From positions 18,085,533-18,149,532 of the forward strand of contig OX463783.1 in assembly GCA_949825025.1 (NCBI GenBank): a stretch of DNA of 64,000 nt. The letters run 5' to 3'. This document shows, piece by piece, positions 1 through 12,907 of this stretch (its first letter is position 1; each line of letters begins with the position of its first letter). This DNA comes from Siphlonurus alternatus (lineage: Eukaryota > Arthropoda > Insecta > Ephemeroptera > Siphlonuridae). The translations under genes and the position numbers were made by a program. The notes beneath the pieces were generated by a model, which worked only from the letters and a program-made list of their open reading frames with translations, had not been told where the DNA came from and ran no database searches.

Positions 1-424
1 TCCATACATAATCCGGCCTCTATAAACAAGAGACGGCCAATAAAAATATATGAAGATAAATTCCATATACATTAATAAAATGTTCGCTTACTCCTCATGA
101 TATTTTTATTATTTATATTTGCCGGAAGCGAGCTGCACGTGATGATTTTTTGACTTCTAAAAAATTCCCAGAAGTACGTTGTCGACAGGTCCGATCATCT
201 TCTGTATGTAGCGAAATACTTGTAACTAGCTCATCCGAATTCATCCGCGTTATCATGAAAACTTTCGGCAGCCTCCGTCAGATGGCGCGTTGATCAAGTT
301 TGGTCGATTTGCGCTTTTCGTTTCTCAATTGCTACACTAGAATAAAATGGCTACCGCTTCCGGTTTTATTATTTTTTTTATTTTGCTTACTAATTTGTTT
401 ATTTATGAAAGAACACAGAGAAAA

Positions 425-566
425 TGGGATTATAAATTGTATTTAAGAAATTTTACAATAAAATAAAATATACAGTTGTCACAAAAAGGTCCCGAGATCG
501 TCTCCTTGGCACGCCAATCCAATGGGTGGGGTGGGTACAGCGTCCAGCTTTGCCAGCTGCAGCTTG
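425..566 (-). CDS. putative terminal exon of an unknown minus-strand gene
   Basis: A small G+C rich island in A+T rich DNA. On the minus strand, after a possible acceptor TGTTACAG at 574-567, one frame reads ENKPKLQLAKLDAVPTPPIG then LACQGDDLGTFL and a stop, with codon-like composition. A second frame is also open, so the frame is not certain. The protein is not recognised. A promoter-like sequence lies upstream at 880-960, but no exon joins the two in a convincing phase. Confidence 0.25.
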
Positions 567-879
567 GGCTTGTTTTCTGCTGTAACACGAAAATTATAGC
601 TATAAACATGCATATATAGGAAATTATAAAATCATTAGGATACACAGAATGAACGTATAGTATAACAAAAAATTGTATCTTGAACAAAAGCGATGAAAAC
701 GGGGTAAAAACAATGCCCAATGTTCCCGATCTTTTGGTCACGTACTAACCTTCAGTTCGTTCAGTCGTTCATATCAGGATGGCTGCATCTCTTTTCTCGG
801 TTATATATTGTGGTGATACAGTTCTTGTATTCGCAATAGAGGCTTGTAGATATTACACACACATTTATAACTCTTCAAA

Positions 880-960
880 ACACGAAATATAAGACATAAT
901 CGAGCCGATGGTGAACGCCGAGCCGCAGCTGCCGCCATGTTGTCATACTCGCAAATGGCG
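880..960 (-). promoter_or_regulatory. possible transcription start island with YY1-like ATGGCGGC
   Basis: On the minus strand a short CpG-rich stretch contains ACAACATGGCGGCAGCTGC, which fits both a Kozak start (M-A-A-A-A-A-R-R) and the YY1 motif AAGATGGCGGC often found at animal transcription starts. The reading frame from this ATG stops after about 45 codons. I infer a 5' end of a gene running towards position 1. Confidence 0.25.
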
Positions 961-1074
961 AGAGATTCTTTGAAAAATAAGTTAATTGAGTTTATTAATT
1001 AAAACACATTTTTATGATTGATTATACTAAATTAAAATATTTAAAACATTAAGAAACAAAGATAATTATTATAT

Positions 1075-1292
1075 AATAAAAATAGTGGGAGATCTAATTT
1101 CTGAAGCGCAGGGATAGGGTCCGAAGCGTCCGCTAGAGGGCCAAAATACAAAACTTTGAGCCGCTCGGAAAGATGCATCGACCTGTTGTCGATAGCGGTG
1201 GCGTCTGTATACTCCACGTGGGCGAATAGAAGCTTATCCCCTTCACTATTTAATACCACCGGAAATATCAGACGCGTTTTGTAAACCGTCTA
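1075..1292 (-). CDS. weak exon-like frame, product unknown
   Basis: On the minus strand an open stretch preceded by TTGAGGCTAG (a poor acceptor) reads TVYKTRLIFPVVLNSEGDKL, then LFAHVEYTDATAIDNRSMHL and SERLKVLYFGPLADASDPIP before running into A+T rich DNA. Composition is more coding-like than the surroundings, but there is no Met start, no convincing donor and no recognised domain. It could be a fossil exon or repeat-derived. Confidence 0.2.
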
Positions 1293-1299
1293 GCCTCAA

Positions 1300-3364
1300 C
1301 ACAAGGTCATGCAAAACTCACATCAGCACACACACCAACGCCATTTATACTTTTTTTTTTTTTATATTACATAACAGATTATATTGTCATGATGTCATAT
1401 ATTAAATTTGTTGGCGCCAATTTTTGTGAGTAACTCATTTCCGTTTCATTTTTTTTTTATCAATGAATATAAAATATTTCATTCATTTTAAATTAGATAC
1501 TAAAAATAATATACTGAACAATTAGGCGCTATGCTAAATTCTAAATTTAATTAATCTTTATTATTAAATGTATATTAAATTCTGTATAATAGTAGAAAGA
1601 TATTGCTCTGATCGGTTAAGCAATACACAAAACATAATATTATATAATTATTATAAATAATATTCGGAACGTGGGAAAAAGCCAAAAAAGTCATAATATA
1701 TACTTGCAGATTAATAAAATTATATAATGAAAAAAAAAAAAAAAGAGCGGGAAGAGCTACTAGACCCTATAGATCTAACCATAAGCCCATGTTGGATCAC
1801 TAGAACATCTTACTGTCTTGCACGTGTCAATTAAAAAAAAGGGGGTGGGGTTATTCCATCATGTATAATCCCCTCCTTATTTATATATATAAATATTAGG
1901 AGCATGCAAGCAAAGGAGCCCTCTTTTAGTTTCGGGGGTATTTCTCAAACAAATAATAAAGGCAAGGCGGATGGGGGAGGTATATATTATATAGTTTTAT
2001 ATATTAATTACATCCCATGCTTTAAAAAACAAACCTACCCCCTCCCGTTGATCCACCGCTGCAGGAGTCAATCCTGCATGTATATTATTGTGAATAACAG
2101 AATTATATAAAATGATAAATGATTCTTGATCTTGATATACTTAAGTATAACTCTCATTCAAAAGTTTTTTTTTTCGATCATTATAGGCTGTACATACAAC
2201 AATGCTATAATATATTCAGCATGGATTATTATATTTCTGATAATTATAGACCGCATAATTAATTAGAAGCTATTTTTTTTTTATCCTGCCTCAGCCTGTC
2301 TGCCTGCATTTTGTATATAATAACAATGCATCGCAGATTAACTTAACAAGTTACTAAAGTTCAGTACAATATATAGATCCTATAATATTTATGAAGTCTA
2401 ATATTATAAAATATAATTATATTACTAATTTTTGTTGGTAAATATATATATTTTTTTATATAAAAAATATGCAAGTAATTAATTGTTTATATTATTATTA
2501 ATATTAATATAATATATATTTAATACAGTGTATTATATGCAATGAGTATATAATTCTGTAAATTATCCATGCGCACCAATGTCATCGGATATCTATGAAA
2601 TTTTTTTCAGGAAATTAGCTTTTTTGAGCATGTATATATTATTATGTAAGCATTAACTATAATTTCTGAGTTCGTTTTGACGAACACTCTGCAGATGGGG
2701 CCCTATGAGCTACATCGCAGCATGCAGCGTGCGAAGTATACTTTGCTTATGCATGGACATTTAAGATGGGAAAATATCTGCTTAATTTCCATTTAAAAAA
2801 ATGTAGAGTTGTCAAATTTGCACGTGCAATGATGATAATTTTTTATAATGGTCATGAATTGGTTATCTTAGTTTTCGCTGGAAAAATTTATTCGTTCGGA
2901 AACCCGACATTTTTCATAAAAATATTAAAAATACCCCAACTTTCGCATATATATAATATATACCAAAAATCTCGGTGTGGTAAAAATATATATATTTTTT
3001 TTTTCTTAAACATTCTATTGATTCTATATAACTGCAGGATGATTGGTTCAAGTACTATATAATATAATATAACATATGTGTGAAAAACAAAATGGTAAGT
3101 GTTGCTGTATTTATTAATTATTAAATTATTTATTTTTATTGCGCATTTCAGTATACAGTGATAATTGTTAGCTTGTCAATATTTTTGCTACAATTTAGAT
3201 TTTTTTTACAATAATACAATAGCCAGAATAGCCTCATGCATTGTTTTATGCAAATCATTTTAACTTTGAAACGAGATTTTATGGCACAGAAAATCATTTT
3301 AATTTAAAAATCTATAATTAAAGTTTTCTGTTAGAATCCGATTCCCACATACATTTTCTATGCC
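1300..3364. other. A+T rich DNA, nothing recognised
   Basis: Homopolymer runs and (TA)-rich sequence with short spurious frames. No repeats shared with the rest of the window and no exon signals were noticed. Confidence 0.6.
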
Positions 3365-3735
3365 AATGGACAACATATGTATGAAAAAATTTTATTGCAG
3401 AAATGAATAGAGGGTACCAAATTATGCTACTCTTAATTTTTTCAGATTTTTTTGAGACCCAAAACTATTTTTAAATAATTGTTGAATGTGCGGCCACGCC
3501 CCCTGGAGGCGTCAATAGGCGTCCAATCTCTATCCTTTTTATTAAGGCATCAGGGGCAAGATCCCGCTTGATCAGGGGTGCCAACTGAAATCACAGGAGA
3601 CTTTCAAATCTTTCAATAATTATTTAAAAATAGTTCCGGGTCTCAAAAAAATCTGAAAAAATTCAGAGAAGCATAATTTGGTACCCTCTATTCGAATATA
3701 TCTGCAATAAAAATTTGTCATGTATGTTGTTCATT
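3365..3735. mobile_element. foldback (MITE-like) element, family A
   Basis: Two arms of about 130 bp are reverse complements around a spacer. The left arm starts AATGGACAAC and contains GAGGGTACCAAATTATGCTA. The right arm contains TAGCATAATTTGGTACC-like sequence and ends GTTGTTCATT. Family copies lie at 25928-26241, 26493-26812 and, more diverged, 52414-52726. There is no coding capacity, so this is a non-autonomous element. The spacer has CACGCCCCCTGGAGGC, shared with 26493-26812. Confidence 0.85.
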
Positions 3736-3827
3736 TTAATAATACAAACTATAATACTGCATGCTTAATTATTATATAGCCATAAACTATAAATAATATT
3801 GTGCATGTCAAACCGTTTTGCCAGAGA

Positions 3828-3833
<6 letters not shown>

Positions 3834-3869
<36 letters not shown>
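3834..3869. repeat. (TA)n microsatellite
   Basis: Eighteen uninterrupted TA units just downstream of a foldback element. Confidence 0.95.
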
Positions 3870-3871
<2 letters not shown>

Positions 3872-6676
3872 AGAGACATATATCTTATGGTTTTACTTAT
3901 CCTTGATCTCAAAGCCGTCGTTATTTACAATTTGGAAATATATGCATAAGTTTGGTTTAATGGAGCAAGCGATCGAGTTGTTCGTAAGTTATAATAAAAA
4001 TGCAATTTAAATAAGTGTTATGCTATGATGGACTTGGCAATTATTTGTTGGTAAAATCAGAAAATTATTAATAGCGGTATACTCATAGTATTAATATTTT
4101 AAATAACCATGCATTATTATTGAAAGATGGTAAAATAAAGATTTTTATATTTTCTTCTCAGATTTGCATGTGTATATAGAGAAACGTTAATAAATTATAA
4201 TATGAATTGTATAACATTACTTTTACTTTTGTAAAAAAAACAACGCTGATAGTACAAAAAAAAACTTTTTCAATGTAAAATTAAAATTACATTAATAAAA
4301 AGGAAATAAAATGCCAAATTTAAATGCGTAAAAAAACAAAAAACAAATCAAAATATAATTTGAAAATTTTATACAAAACTAAATGTAATTTTTTTCAAAA
4401 ATTATAATTTTTATTTATACATTAAAATTTGTAATTTTATTTTACAAATTTTTAAGTAAAAATAGTAAAATACGCATTTTAATCTGACAATTTATTTCCA
4501 ATTTTTTTTTTTTTTAAATATACGAAGAATTTTTTTTACAGTGATAATTATATATAATAAATATAACATGATGATATATATTATACAGCCCATTTATCAT
4601 TTATACTAACTCGTGTCTCTTTTTGGACGCACGAGTTTAAAATTCAATCTTTGAGGATGTGAAAATTTCATTAGAGTATATACTTGAAATACTTGTGATA
4701 ACCTATAACAATAAAAAAATACAGTTTACGAGTTACTCGAATCTTAAAAATTTAAGTTCACGCCTTTTTTCAGCCTTTATTTTTATATTATATATATAGG
4801 GGTTGCATCACCATGCTGTAAATTCATTTTTCTCTTATGGGAATTCAAATGTTAAAATGAAAGATATCAAATAAAAATATATAAAAATTACATATATATA
4901 ATCAGTTAGTATGGACCATCAAATTCTATATAATATTGGGGTAAATTGACCAGCTAAAACCACTGGTGCTATTTTAAAAATGGCTGTTCGAAGTCAACCT
5001 TAGATTGTGAAACATCGAACTTAATTCTAGGAAACAATCTAATTATATTATTTTTAACTTTGTCATTTAATCAGAAACGTTTTTTTTTTTTTTTCTCCCA
5101 GAAGCGTATTTTGATTTTTTGAATACATAACGATTTTGATGTATGGATATATATTATATATATATATATATATATAGAAGCCTATAATAGAATTGTCTGC
5201 TTTTAATTTTTGTCTTCCTCAAAATTGCAAATTTTTATCTCCTGCCATGTCTCTTGAAGCTGAAGATGCATGCAGCAAATTAGGCAGGAGTATAAAAAAA
5301 ATAAAATTTCGCGCTGTCCCGAGGTATAAAATAATATTTTAATTTTCTGGCGGTGTTTGATACGGATCACTTGACTGCACCTATTGCCGTCAACCGATCC
5401 GCTTCAGACGCTGAATCATTTTAGATATGAAGTGAGTGATACTATATATAACCGAAGAGCCAACTTTTAAAAACTATAATAACATTTTTGTAGGTAACAC
5501 GATCCTAATTTCTTTACTAATGAACGCCGACAGCATGAGGACGAGAAATGTTCGACTAACAAGTTATAAACCGTTACACAAAAAAATATTGACGGCTTCA
5601 GAAGTCGTCCGCCATTATTGCCTTTTAGGTATGCAAACCTCTCCACATACACATTTTAAATTAATATTTAATTTAATATTGTATGATTATAAATAAATCT
5701 TTTATTAAACAGAGAAGTGTACATTTTGCATTAGGAAATACACATATATACATTATAATAACAATGATTATATATAGATTATATAATGTAATATATTCCG
5801 CGATAGTCCGAAATTATTATATATTTCGCGTCCGGATGCCAACATATACATTGCAGTTTAACAATGCATGTTGAAGACAATTTTATTATTACTTATTTGC
5901 TGTATATAATTAATATATTTTGTTAATTACTTCTTAAATGTGTCGTGGAAGCATACAGCCAAAAGTGCAAGGTTTTCTGACCTTATATTATAAATTAGTA
6001 AAATTAAATTTCAAATTTAAATTTTGCATCCATCAATGATCCCAGCCGCGGCCAGACCATTGAATTTGGAACATTTTTTATCTTCATTTTATAACAATTT
6101 TTTGTTCACTTTTGGTTAATTAATATACTTCAATTGAACTTCCTATAGCTCTGTAATTTTATTTTTGAGGAACTTTATATTCTTGTGTGCATGAAGCCAT
6201 CATTATTGTGAATATGGTAATATAATTCTCGTTGTGAAACTAGAAACTATGGCAAAAAATATTCATTTGTGTATAAATGTATAAATTGAAAAATTTATTT
6301 GTAATTTTTAACACACGCAACCAAAAATAAAAAAAAAAGCACTGCTGGTTAGTGTGGATATTTAGGAATAACAAGAACAATAATCTTAAGAAAATATTTG
6401 GTAATAGAGAGTTTATTTTTTTCTTCATGGCTGCGTCGATGTCGCATGCGTCTTTACGCTGGCCAAATAAGAGTGCGAAGCCTCTCTCGTTATGGTGCGT
6501 GCAAGAGGATCTACTCGATCCCGTTAGCCGCCTTCGGAGTTCAGAACGAATTTCGGCGGTCGTTTCCCAAATAAAAAAATATTGAGGTATAATATTTAAA
6601 AATAAAAAAAAAAATTTAAGGAAAAAGTAAAGAATATTTTAAAAAAACAAAAAAAAAACAGGATTAATCTTCGTTA
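3870..6676. other. A+T rich DNA with two small G+C richer spots
   Basis: Noncoding in appearance. A short (TA)n lies near 5150-5175. The spots 5516-5630 and 6430-6570 are less A+T rich and open in several frames on both strands, but neither gives a supportable gene model. Confidence 0.5.
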
Positions 6677-6679
6677 TTT

Positions 6680-6945
6680 TATTGAGATCTCGAAATCGGT
6701 TTCCTCTTGAACTCAACAAAATAAGACTTTGAACTCGCCATATGGAATAAAACTTTTGAATTGGATCTGTATGAACAAAATTGGTTAATAAAATTGAGGT
6801 AGAAATTTAACAAAATAAATAATATCATGCTGGATGGAAACTTGAAATGGAGCTGTTGTTGTGAGGAAACCATGCACCCCCTTGAATTTACTCAAACCAT
6901 AAGCGCAATTAAATTTCAGAACATTCTCGATGTTTTAAAATGTAT
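6680..6945 (+). repeat. dispersed repeat family D, copy 1
   Basis: Shares, in order, TTGAGATCTCG, AATTGAGGTAGAAATTTAACA, TGTGAGGAAA and CCCCCTTGAA with the copy at 12182-12445. About 265 bp, diverged, with no open frame. A partial inverted copy lies at 46079-46247. Confidence 0.7.
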
Positions 6946-8300
6946 TTCAATTTGACAGACATATCCCCTGATTCTGAAGTAATTAACTAAACGAGTTTAA
7001 TCTTTAAGTCTCCCTCGCAGTTATCCATGGAAGTCGTAAATTTATTAAAAAAAATACTATATAATTTGCTTGAAAAATGTTTTCATGTATGTGTAGATTT
7101 TCAAGATGTATTTTAAATAAAATTATTGAAACTTGTTGCTTCAAGTGACGTCATCTATCATATTTTTACTATTAAAGAGACGATGAAGTGCACCAAAATA
7201 AGTTCATATTTGTTTTAAAATTCAAAAATGTCCGTGGCAGAACACAAGAATTTTTTACGCTAAATTGTTATATAATACTGTTGTGAAAAACTTCGCGCGT
7301 GTATTTTTCTTCCGATAATTTTGTTATATGAAATAATATATTTAATTATAATAATATAATAGTACAATTTTTTGTATATACTCCAGGAGATAAATTGAAT
7401 ATATAAAGTACAAGTTGATTTTTTTTATCACTTAATTGATACATCTTTTATAATCTTCGCTTACATAATTAGTGCTTAAGAAATTAGTTGTTATTTAACA
7501 TGCAGTAGCATCATAGATTATAAGTTTAAGCTTATTATGCATGATTTTTTTCATAAAATATTTTTATATTATACCATGCATTTTTTCTCTGCATGGTCGT
7601 TTGAATTTTTTGTTACAATTTTAATTTGTAATTTAATTATAACAACGACAGAAAGTAAAAAGTTTACTACTTTTTACATGATAAACCTTTATTTTATTTC
7701 ATATAATAAGCATTTATAACCATCGAGTCATAAAATATATAAGATATTGATTTAGTAATTATTATTATATTACCTACACGGAGAAAACAGTTAACTGATT
7801 AAAAACTGTAGGTACAGATCCAAAAGTATTACTGTTGTATATTAAAGATTTTTCCTTTACTTTTAAAGTTTAAAAACTGTTAGTACAAATTCAAAAGTAT
7901 TAACTTTAAATATAAATGATCTTTCTCTTGAATTTAACAGTTCTAGCCTCGTTAATACGAAAACATTAAAAATCAAGAGTTTCTTACTTGTTAAACATCA
8001 GTGTACACATTTACATGGTAAGATTTAACCTTTTACGATGTAAAAAAGAAAAAATTAATCTTTTAATGAATTTTTTAAAGTTTAGGAGTGTAATGTTTTA
8101 CAATTTCAAACTATTCAAATATAAGCGTTCGTGAAATGTAAAGTACAACAGAGGTGTGTAGCTGTGTACGTATAAATCAGTAAAAATTAAAGTCTTAAAA
8201 TGTGTTGGAAAACGGCCGTTATTTCTGCACACGTGCCTTACTTCCAGTTTCCTGTTTCAATCTGCAGGCGTCGGTTTACTTTCATGTTGTGCTCTGTGTA

Positions 8301-8651
8301 AAGATCATTCTGGACTATTAATGGTAAGTTTTATAACTAATACTTGATTTTGCATCCTATAGTATTATTCATTGTTTTAATGACTGTGTACATTTAAAAG
8401 ACAAATGCAGCCAGCAATGTCACATGCAGGAGCATGCAGGGCATCACTTGGACGGCGATTTGCAAGCCATTGAGGATGGATTTAGCGAGCTCTACAACGC
8501 TTCAAGTGAAATATTTCATGGTAAGTTGAAATTTAAATTGTAATAATGATGCAATTATACTAATGCAAGACCTGTTTGTATTTTTGTTTATACAGATTTG
8601 ATTAGCTGCAAAGAATTGCAAATTGAACGCCACGCGAATGTAATCGTTTGA
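8301..8651 (+). CDS. putative spliced mini-gene inside the TIR element
   Basis: Three exon-like blocks less A+T rich than their surroundings: up to 8323, 8401-8520 and 8596-8651. They are separated by 77-bp and 75-bp introns with GTAAGT donors and AAAG/TACAG acceptors. Read across the junctions, one frame gives RSFWTIND, then KCSQQCHMQEHAGHHLDGDL, QAIEDGFSELYNASSEIFHD and LISCKELQIERHANVIV, then TGA. The middle exon is exactly 40 codons and also open in a second frame. The 5' start is not resolved: a TAA lies just upstream in frame, so another exon must precede it (a possible acceptor CTGCAG is at 8267). The product is not recognised. Confidence 0.4.
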
Positions 8652-9233
8652 GCAGCCATCCCTATATCACCTCCACATCGCTGGATGGGCACCGTCATTT
8701 TGCTGGACGAACCAAAATCACCCAGAGGGAAAGAAAACACTCGTTGCAGACACACCTTTGCAGTTGTGAAAATGTTGAGTACTGTACCTTTGCGTCACTA
8801 TATACTATATATATCTTTCAAAGAATTCACTTCATAATATTTTTTTTATCTCTTTACAACTAAATGGAAATTCATACGACTCTATTGACTGTAATCATTA
8901 TAAATTTTGTATTCATACTTCCACCTTTTTTTGCTTTTTCTTCGGGGAATTTAATACATAATATTTGTAATTAATTATTAACAATTAAAACTGTCATTCA
9001 TAATTATTATTCATTATAAATATGTATCATCAACACACTAAATTAAATATTACTGTATTATAAACTTTAATCACCTGTTCTTTCATTTTATCCCTTTATT
9101 TTGTATATTATTGGCTATAATTCGCGTCCTCATTACCAATAAATCTATATTAAGGTATTACAATTTAGTTAAATTTATATAGTGTTAATAACAGAATAAA
9201 AATAGAAAGTAAAACATTAAAAGATATTGCAAT

Positions 9234-9395
9234 CATTATTATGACACGAAACGATTGTTCTATTTATTGCATGCATTTTCTTCTTACAAGCCAATTTCAA
9301 CTCTACTTGTATAAGTACTTGTACAAGTAGAGTTGAATTGGCTTGTAAGAAGAAAATGCATGCAAAAAATAGAACAATCGTATCGTGTAATAATG
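9234..9395. repeat. near-perfect 160-bp hairpin
   Basis: Arms of about 80 bp meet at CTTGTATAAGTACTTGTAC. Both arms include TTGCATGCATTTTCTTCTTA and its complement. It is nested within the TIR element, so it is probably a separate foldback insertion or its subterminal structure. Confidence 0.9.
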
Positions 9396-9749
9396 ACTAT
9401 AATTTTAACAAAGTAAATCTGTAGAATTATAAGGAGGTAGCTATGTAAGCAGGAGAATTACTATGAAGAAACTTTAGATTTTAAAAGAGTAACAACATAA
9501 AAATTAAAAAATTTACAGCTTTGAATTGTACAGTTTTATCCCTTAAATCTAACGCTTTTAAACTGTTGTTTTTAACATCTTTTTATATCTAGTACGTTAC
9601 ACTTCTACTACTTTATATTTAAAGTTGTTAGGATTGTAGAAGTCTAACAATGCAACTCCTTTGATTTCAAAAGATTTTTTTCGTGGTACAGATACACAGG
9701 AGTAAAACTTTTAAATTCAAATGAAAGGGAGTTGTCCTTTTTCTCCGTG

Positions 9750-10970
9750 TATAATGTATTTAAATATAGTATAATGCTATAAAAAAGGGAAATGGAAAGT
9801 AAAATATGATATTAATATAAAAGCAATGAGATGCATGCATATGTTCCAGAAACAATTTATAAAAAAAATGTTAAGAAATGAAGTGAATTGAAAAACTTCA
9901 TTGATATCTTTCGCTAATTAAGATTACATGTATCATGAATATTTTGTATTACATTCAAATCATACAAAATTACATACTAATATTACATAAAAATTTCTAT
10001 TATAAAATAGAAGATTATTTTATCAGTTTTCTTACATACTAAAATACAATTTATATTTGGATTAGTTACCCGGGAAATTATACAATATATAAAATGCAGT
10101 CTACATACTCTGCAAATTTAAATAAAATATTAAATATTATAGTTATGCACTGACACTGAGATATATGCATATATATTTCAAATACTGTTTAATGCTTTTA
10201 TTTCTAATTCTACGGCCTATACAATATGATATTATTTTATTATTAATTATTACCTTTCATATATGGAACTTTTTTTTTTTTAGAAATTTACACATTCTCG
10301 CTTAAAATCACTAAGAAGAACTAGAATCTCTGCGGTGTGCAATTTATTTATTACATCATTATTACATGATAGTTATATTATTATGTATTTTATAATTTTT
10401 ATAAATAATATGATAAATATTAAATTTCATCACAATAAATACTGAAAGTTATGTTTGATTATCGGCTCGAACCATATTATTACCATAACGCTGGTTCAGG
10501 GATCCTTGACTGGTCTCATCTCCACTTTTTAATTTTTAACAAAGAGGGTATTTACAAAAAGCTTTGAAATAATTCCGCATGTCCGTACTTAAAAAAAAAA
10601 ATATTTTGTCAGGCGTAAAATTGAATACTTAACTTGTATAATATTAATTTTATTCTATAATTATATCTTCCAGACCTGTTTATTTATGTATAAATATAAT
10701 ATAATTGATTTTTTTAAATAATTGCTCAATATAGTCTAAAATAGGGAAAATTTATTTGGATGAAAATGTATTGATTTTGTTTTAAACACATAATCATTTT
10801 GCAGATATGTTAGCTTGCAGAGTTGTTAAACTAAGATAATTTTGTTCAAAGCTCCCCTCTTAAATATGTTATAAAATAATAAATAATTATATAATATTAT
10901 TATCATCCCTGTCAGTGTTTAACAATTAATGTAGTAATACACACAGTTAATAAGTAGAAAGAGCAAAGAG
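9750..10970. other. A+T rich DNA, nothing recognised
   Basis: No repeats in common with the rest of the window and no exon-like stretch were seen. Confidence 0.6.
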
Positions 10971-10974
10971 GCAA

Positions 10975-11190
10975 AGTAAAATAGTAAAATTCGCGACCTC
11001 TTGCGGCTGGCATACCATGAGCAAGCAAGCAGACTCAGACGATGTGACGTCACTGGCCTGTATGACGCGAAAGTAGGGGAAGTATGAGCGAGTGCATTGA
11101 CCCCTGGCATAGTGTACACGTGTCCCCCTTCCCCTACTGCGGCGATGTTGGCGGCTGCGTTGCTGAAAAGTAGGGGGAGAAAGACTAACG
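10975..11190. promoter_or_regulatory. CpG-containing island with CRE and E-box
   Basis: A 200-bp G+C richer island in strongly A+T rich DNA. It includes TGACGTCA (11045-11052), ACACGTGT around 11116 and a GCGGCGATGTTGGCGGCTGC stretch. It resembles a TATA-less animal promoter, but no transcript can be inferred on either side. Confidence 0.25.
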
Positions 11191-12014
11191 CCCTCTATTT
11201 CTCCTACTTCGACTTTTTTCTTCGTTTTTTGTATTTTTTTATTTAGTTTATTTTTTTTTTCATTTTTTTTTTTTTTTTAAATGCGACGAGTTTTTTTGTT
11301 TTTTTATAGACATTTTTCTGAAATTTTTCGTTCACAATTAGTGAAAAAAATCACTATAATTTTGAGTATAATATAATTATACAGTATTATAATTTTTCAG
11401 TCTGGAACTCTGGATATTTAAAAATTCTATATTTGTATTTAAAATATATATATAATATAATAAAAAATTGGCGAGGTATTTTACTTGATAAATAAATATT
11501 CTATTTTTTTGTTAATATTATCCAAAAAAAAATTTGCAACTCGCAAAAACTATACATTTTATATTTTGGTTTGGAGGCATACAAAACGCTTATAAATATT
11601 ATAAATTAATTATTAGAAATTATAAATTTATAACATTACAAGAACAAATATTTTAATTGTAATAAAAATAAAATTATATGTGTATTCCGTATTATATTAA
11701 GCCTGCATTATACGATTCAATTTTGTATACAATTTTTCCCTTCAAGAAAACTTGTGTACGATTTTGTATGTATAATATATTAATTATATAATAATATATT
11801 ATGCAGCTGTATACACAGTAACTGCTGTGTACCCTCGGTACCTATGGTAATGTTGTGGGTAAATTGAAGAGCAAAAGTTCATCAGTAAATGAGAACACCG
11901 AGTATTGATCCAAGTCCAAGTCCGCTTATAGCTCTAGCTGTCAGAGTATACGTACATACGTACTCTCAACATTGACTTTACTTTTAATACACCTGCAGTG
12001 TTTTACATGCACTT

Positions 12015-12180
12015 GAGGACAGGCGCGGACCCAGAAAAAAAAAGCAGGTGGGGTGGGAGGGCTAACTTCATAAGGATAATGTTAAAAAAAAATGGGGGAA
12101 ACGCCTATATATTTTGCCCATTCAACATTTCGGGGGAAGGCTGCAGCATCAAGTCCCACCAACAGCCCTGGCTTAAGCTT
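12015..12180 (+). repeat. possible degenerate hAT-type terminus
   Basis: CAGGCGCGGACCCAG followed by a G-rich block resembles the CAGGGGCGGAYCCAG ends of non-autonomous hAT elements common in invertebrate genomes. No matching right end or target duplication was found, so this is only a fragment if real. Confidence 0.25.
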
Positions 12181-12181
12181 T

Positions 12182-12445
12182 AGGATGAATCTCAGTTGAA
12201 AGAAGTTGGTTGAGATCTCGGAATCGGCCCCTTTGAATGTAATATAGACTTGCATGCAGGGTGGCTGGTGTCATATATAATACAAATTTTATAAATTGAA
12301 GTGGATTTGTCTTCTCAGTTTTGTGAAAATTGAGAGGTAGAAATTTAACATGTGGGGCCTTAAGAACGAAAACCGGAAATATAGCTATTGTGAGAAAATT
12401 GCCCCCTTGAAATTAGTCAAACCAAAAAGCGATTAAATTTCAGGA
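12182..12445 (+). repeat. dispersed repeat family D, copy 2
   Basis: Aligns with 6680-6945 over its length (GAGATCTCG, GAGGTAGAAATTTAACA, CCCCTTGAA, GCGATTAAATTTCAG in the same order). The start GATGAATCTCAGTTGA is also found, inverted, at the right edge of 46079-46247. Confidence 0.7.
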
Positions 12446-12907
12446 CATATAAATTATATAATATTTATATATTTTTAAAAATTTATTTCATTCAATTCCG
12501 TCTGAAAGAAATGAAATGCAAAATACAGCATTGTGACGCTGAAGTTATTTATACCGAGATTATATGGAAAATAAATATTGTTTTTATACAAGTTTCTTGT
12601 TTGTGTTTTTAAAAAAGAGCCTATTATTATTGCAAGACGCGCAGCAGTGCAACTGCAACGTGCAACGATGCAAGTAATTCCTTTTTTTTTTTTATATGCG
12701 GTTGTAGCATTGTAGCACATACATAATTTTATATTATTATTATAGGCTTAAATGGAACACATACATGTATGTCGCACACATAATATATTATATAAATATT
12801 AAAAATATTAATTATGCATAATATATTATTTATACATATAATTAGCGCATGCACCTGACTTTTTTTTATTATTAATATGGGTGGTCGTGTTCGCATATAT
12901 TTTTTGA

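Larger units (their letters stand above)
7777..9749. mobile_element. TA-flanked TIR element, 1.97 kb
   Basis: Both ends carry the same inverted terminal repeat, CACGGAGAAAA at the left and TTTTTCTCCGTG at the right, each flanked by TA. That matches the target duplication of Tc1/mariner-type transposons. Subterminal sequences on both sides hold diverged repeats (GTACAGATCCAAAAGTATT on the left, similar AAAAG-rich blocks on the right). No transposase is present. The interior holds a small spliced frame (8301-8651) and a separate hairpin (9234-9395). Confidence 0.65.

Noticed and set aside
430..741. 103-codon minus-strand frame
   Set aside because: It runs through the likely intron and uses a different frame from the more coding-like exon at 425-566.
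5516..5630. Possible plus-strand first exon MNADSMRTRNVRLTSYK with a GTATGC donor
   Set aside because: The opposite strand is open too and contains AATGGCGGACG. No acceptor or continuation was found, so direction and coding status cannot be supported.
6430..6585. G+C richer patch open on both strands
   Set aside because: Neither strand has a start or splice arrangement that holds up, and no domain was recognised.
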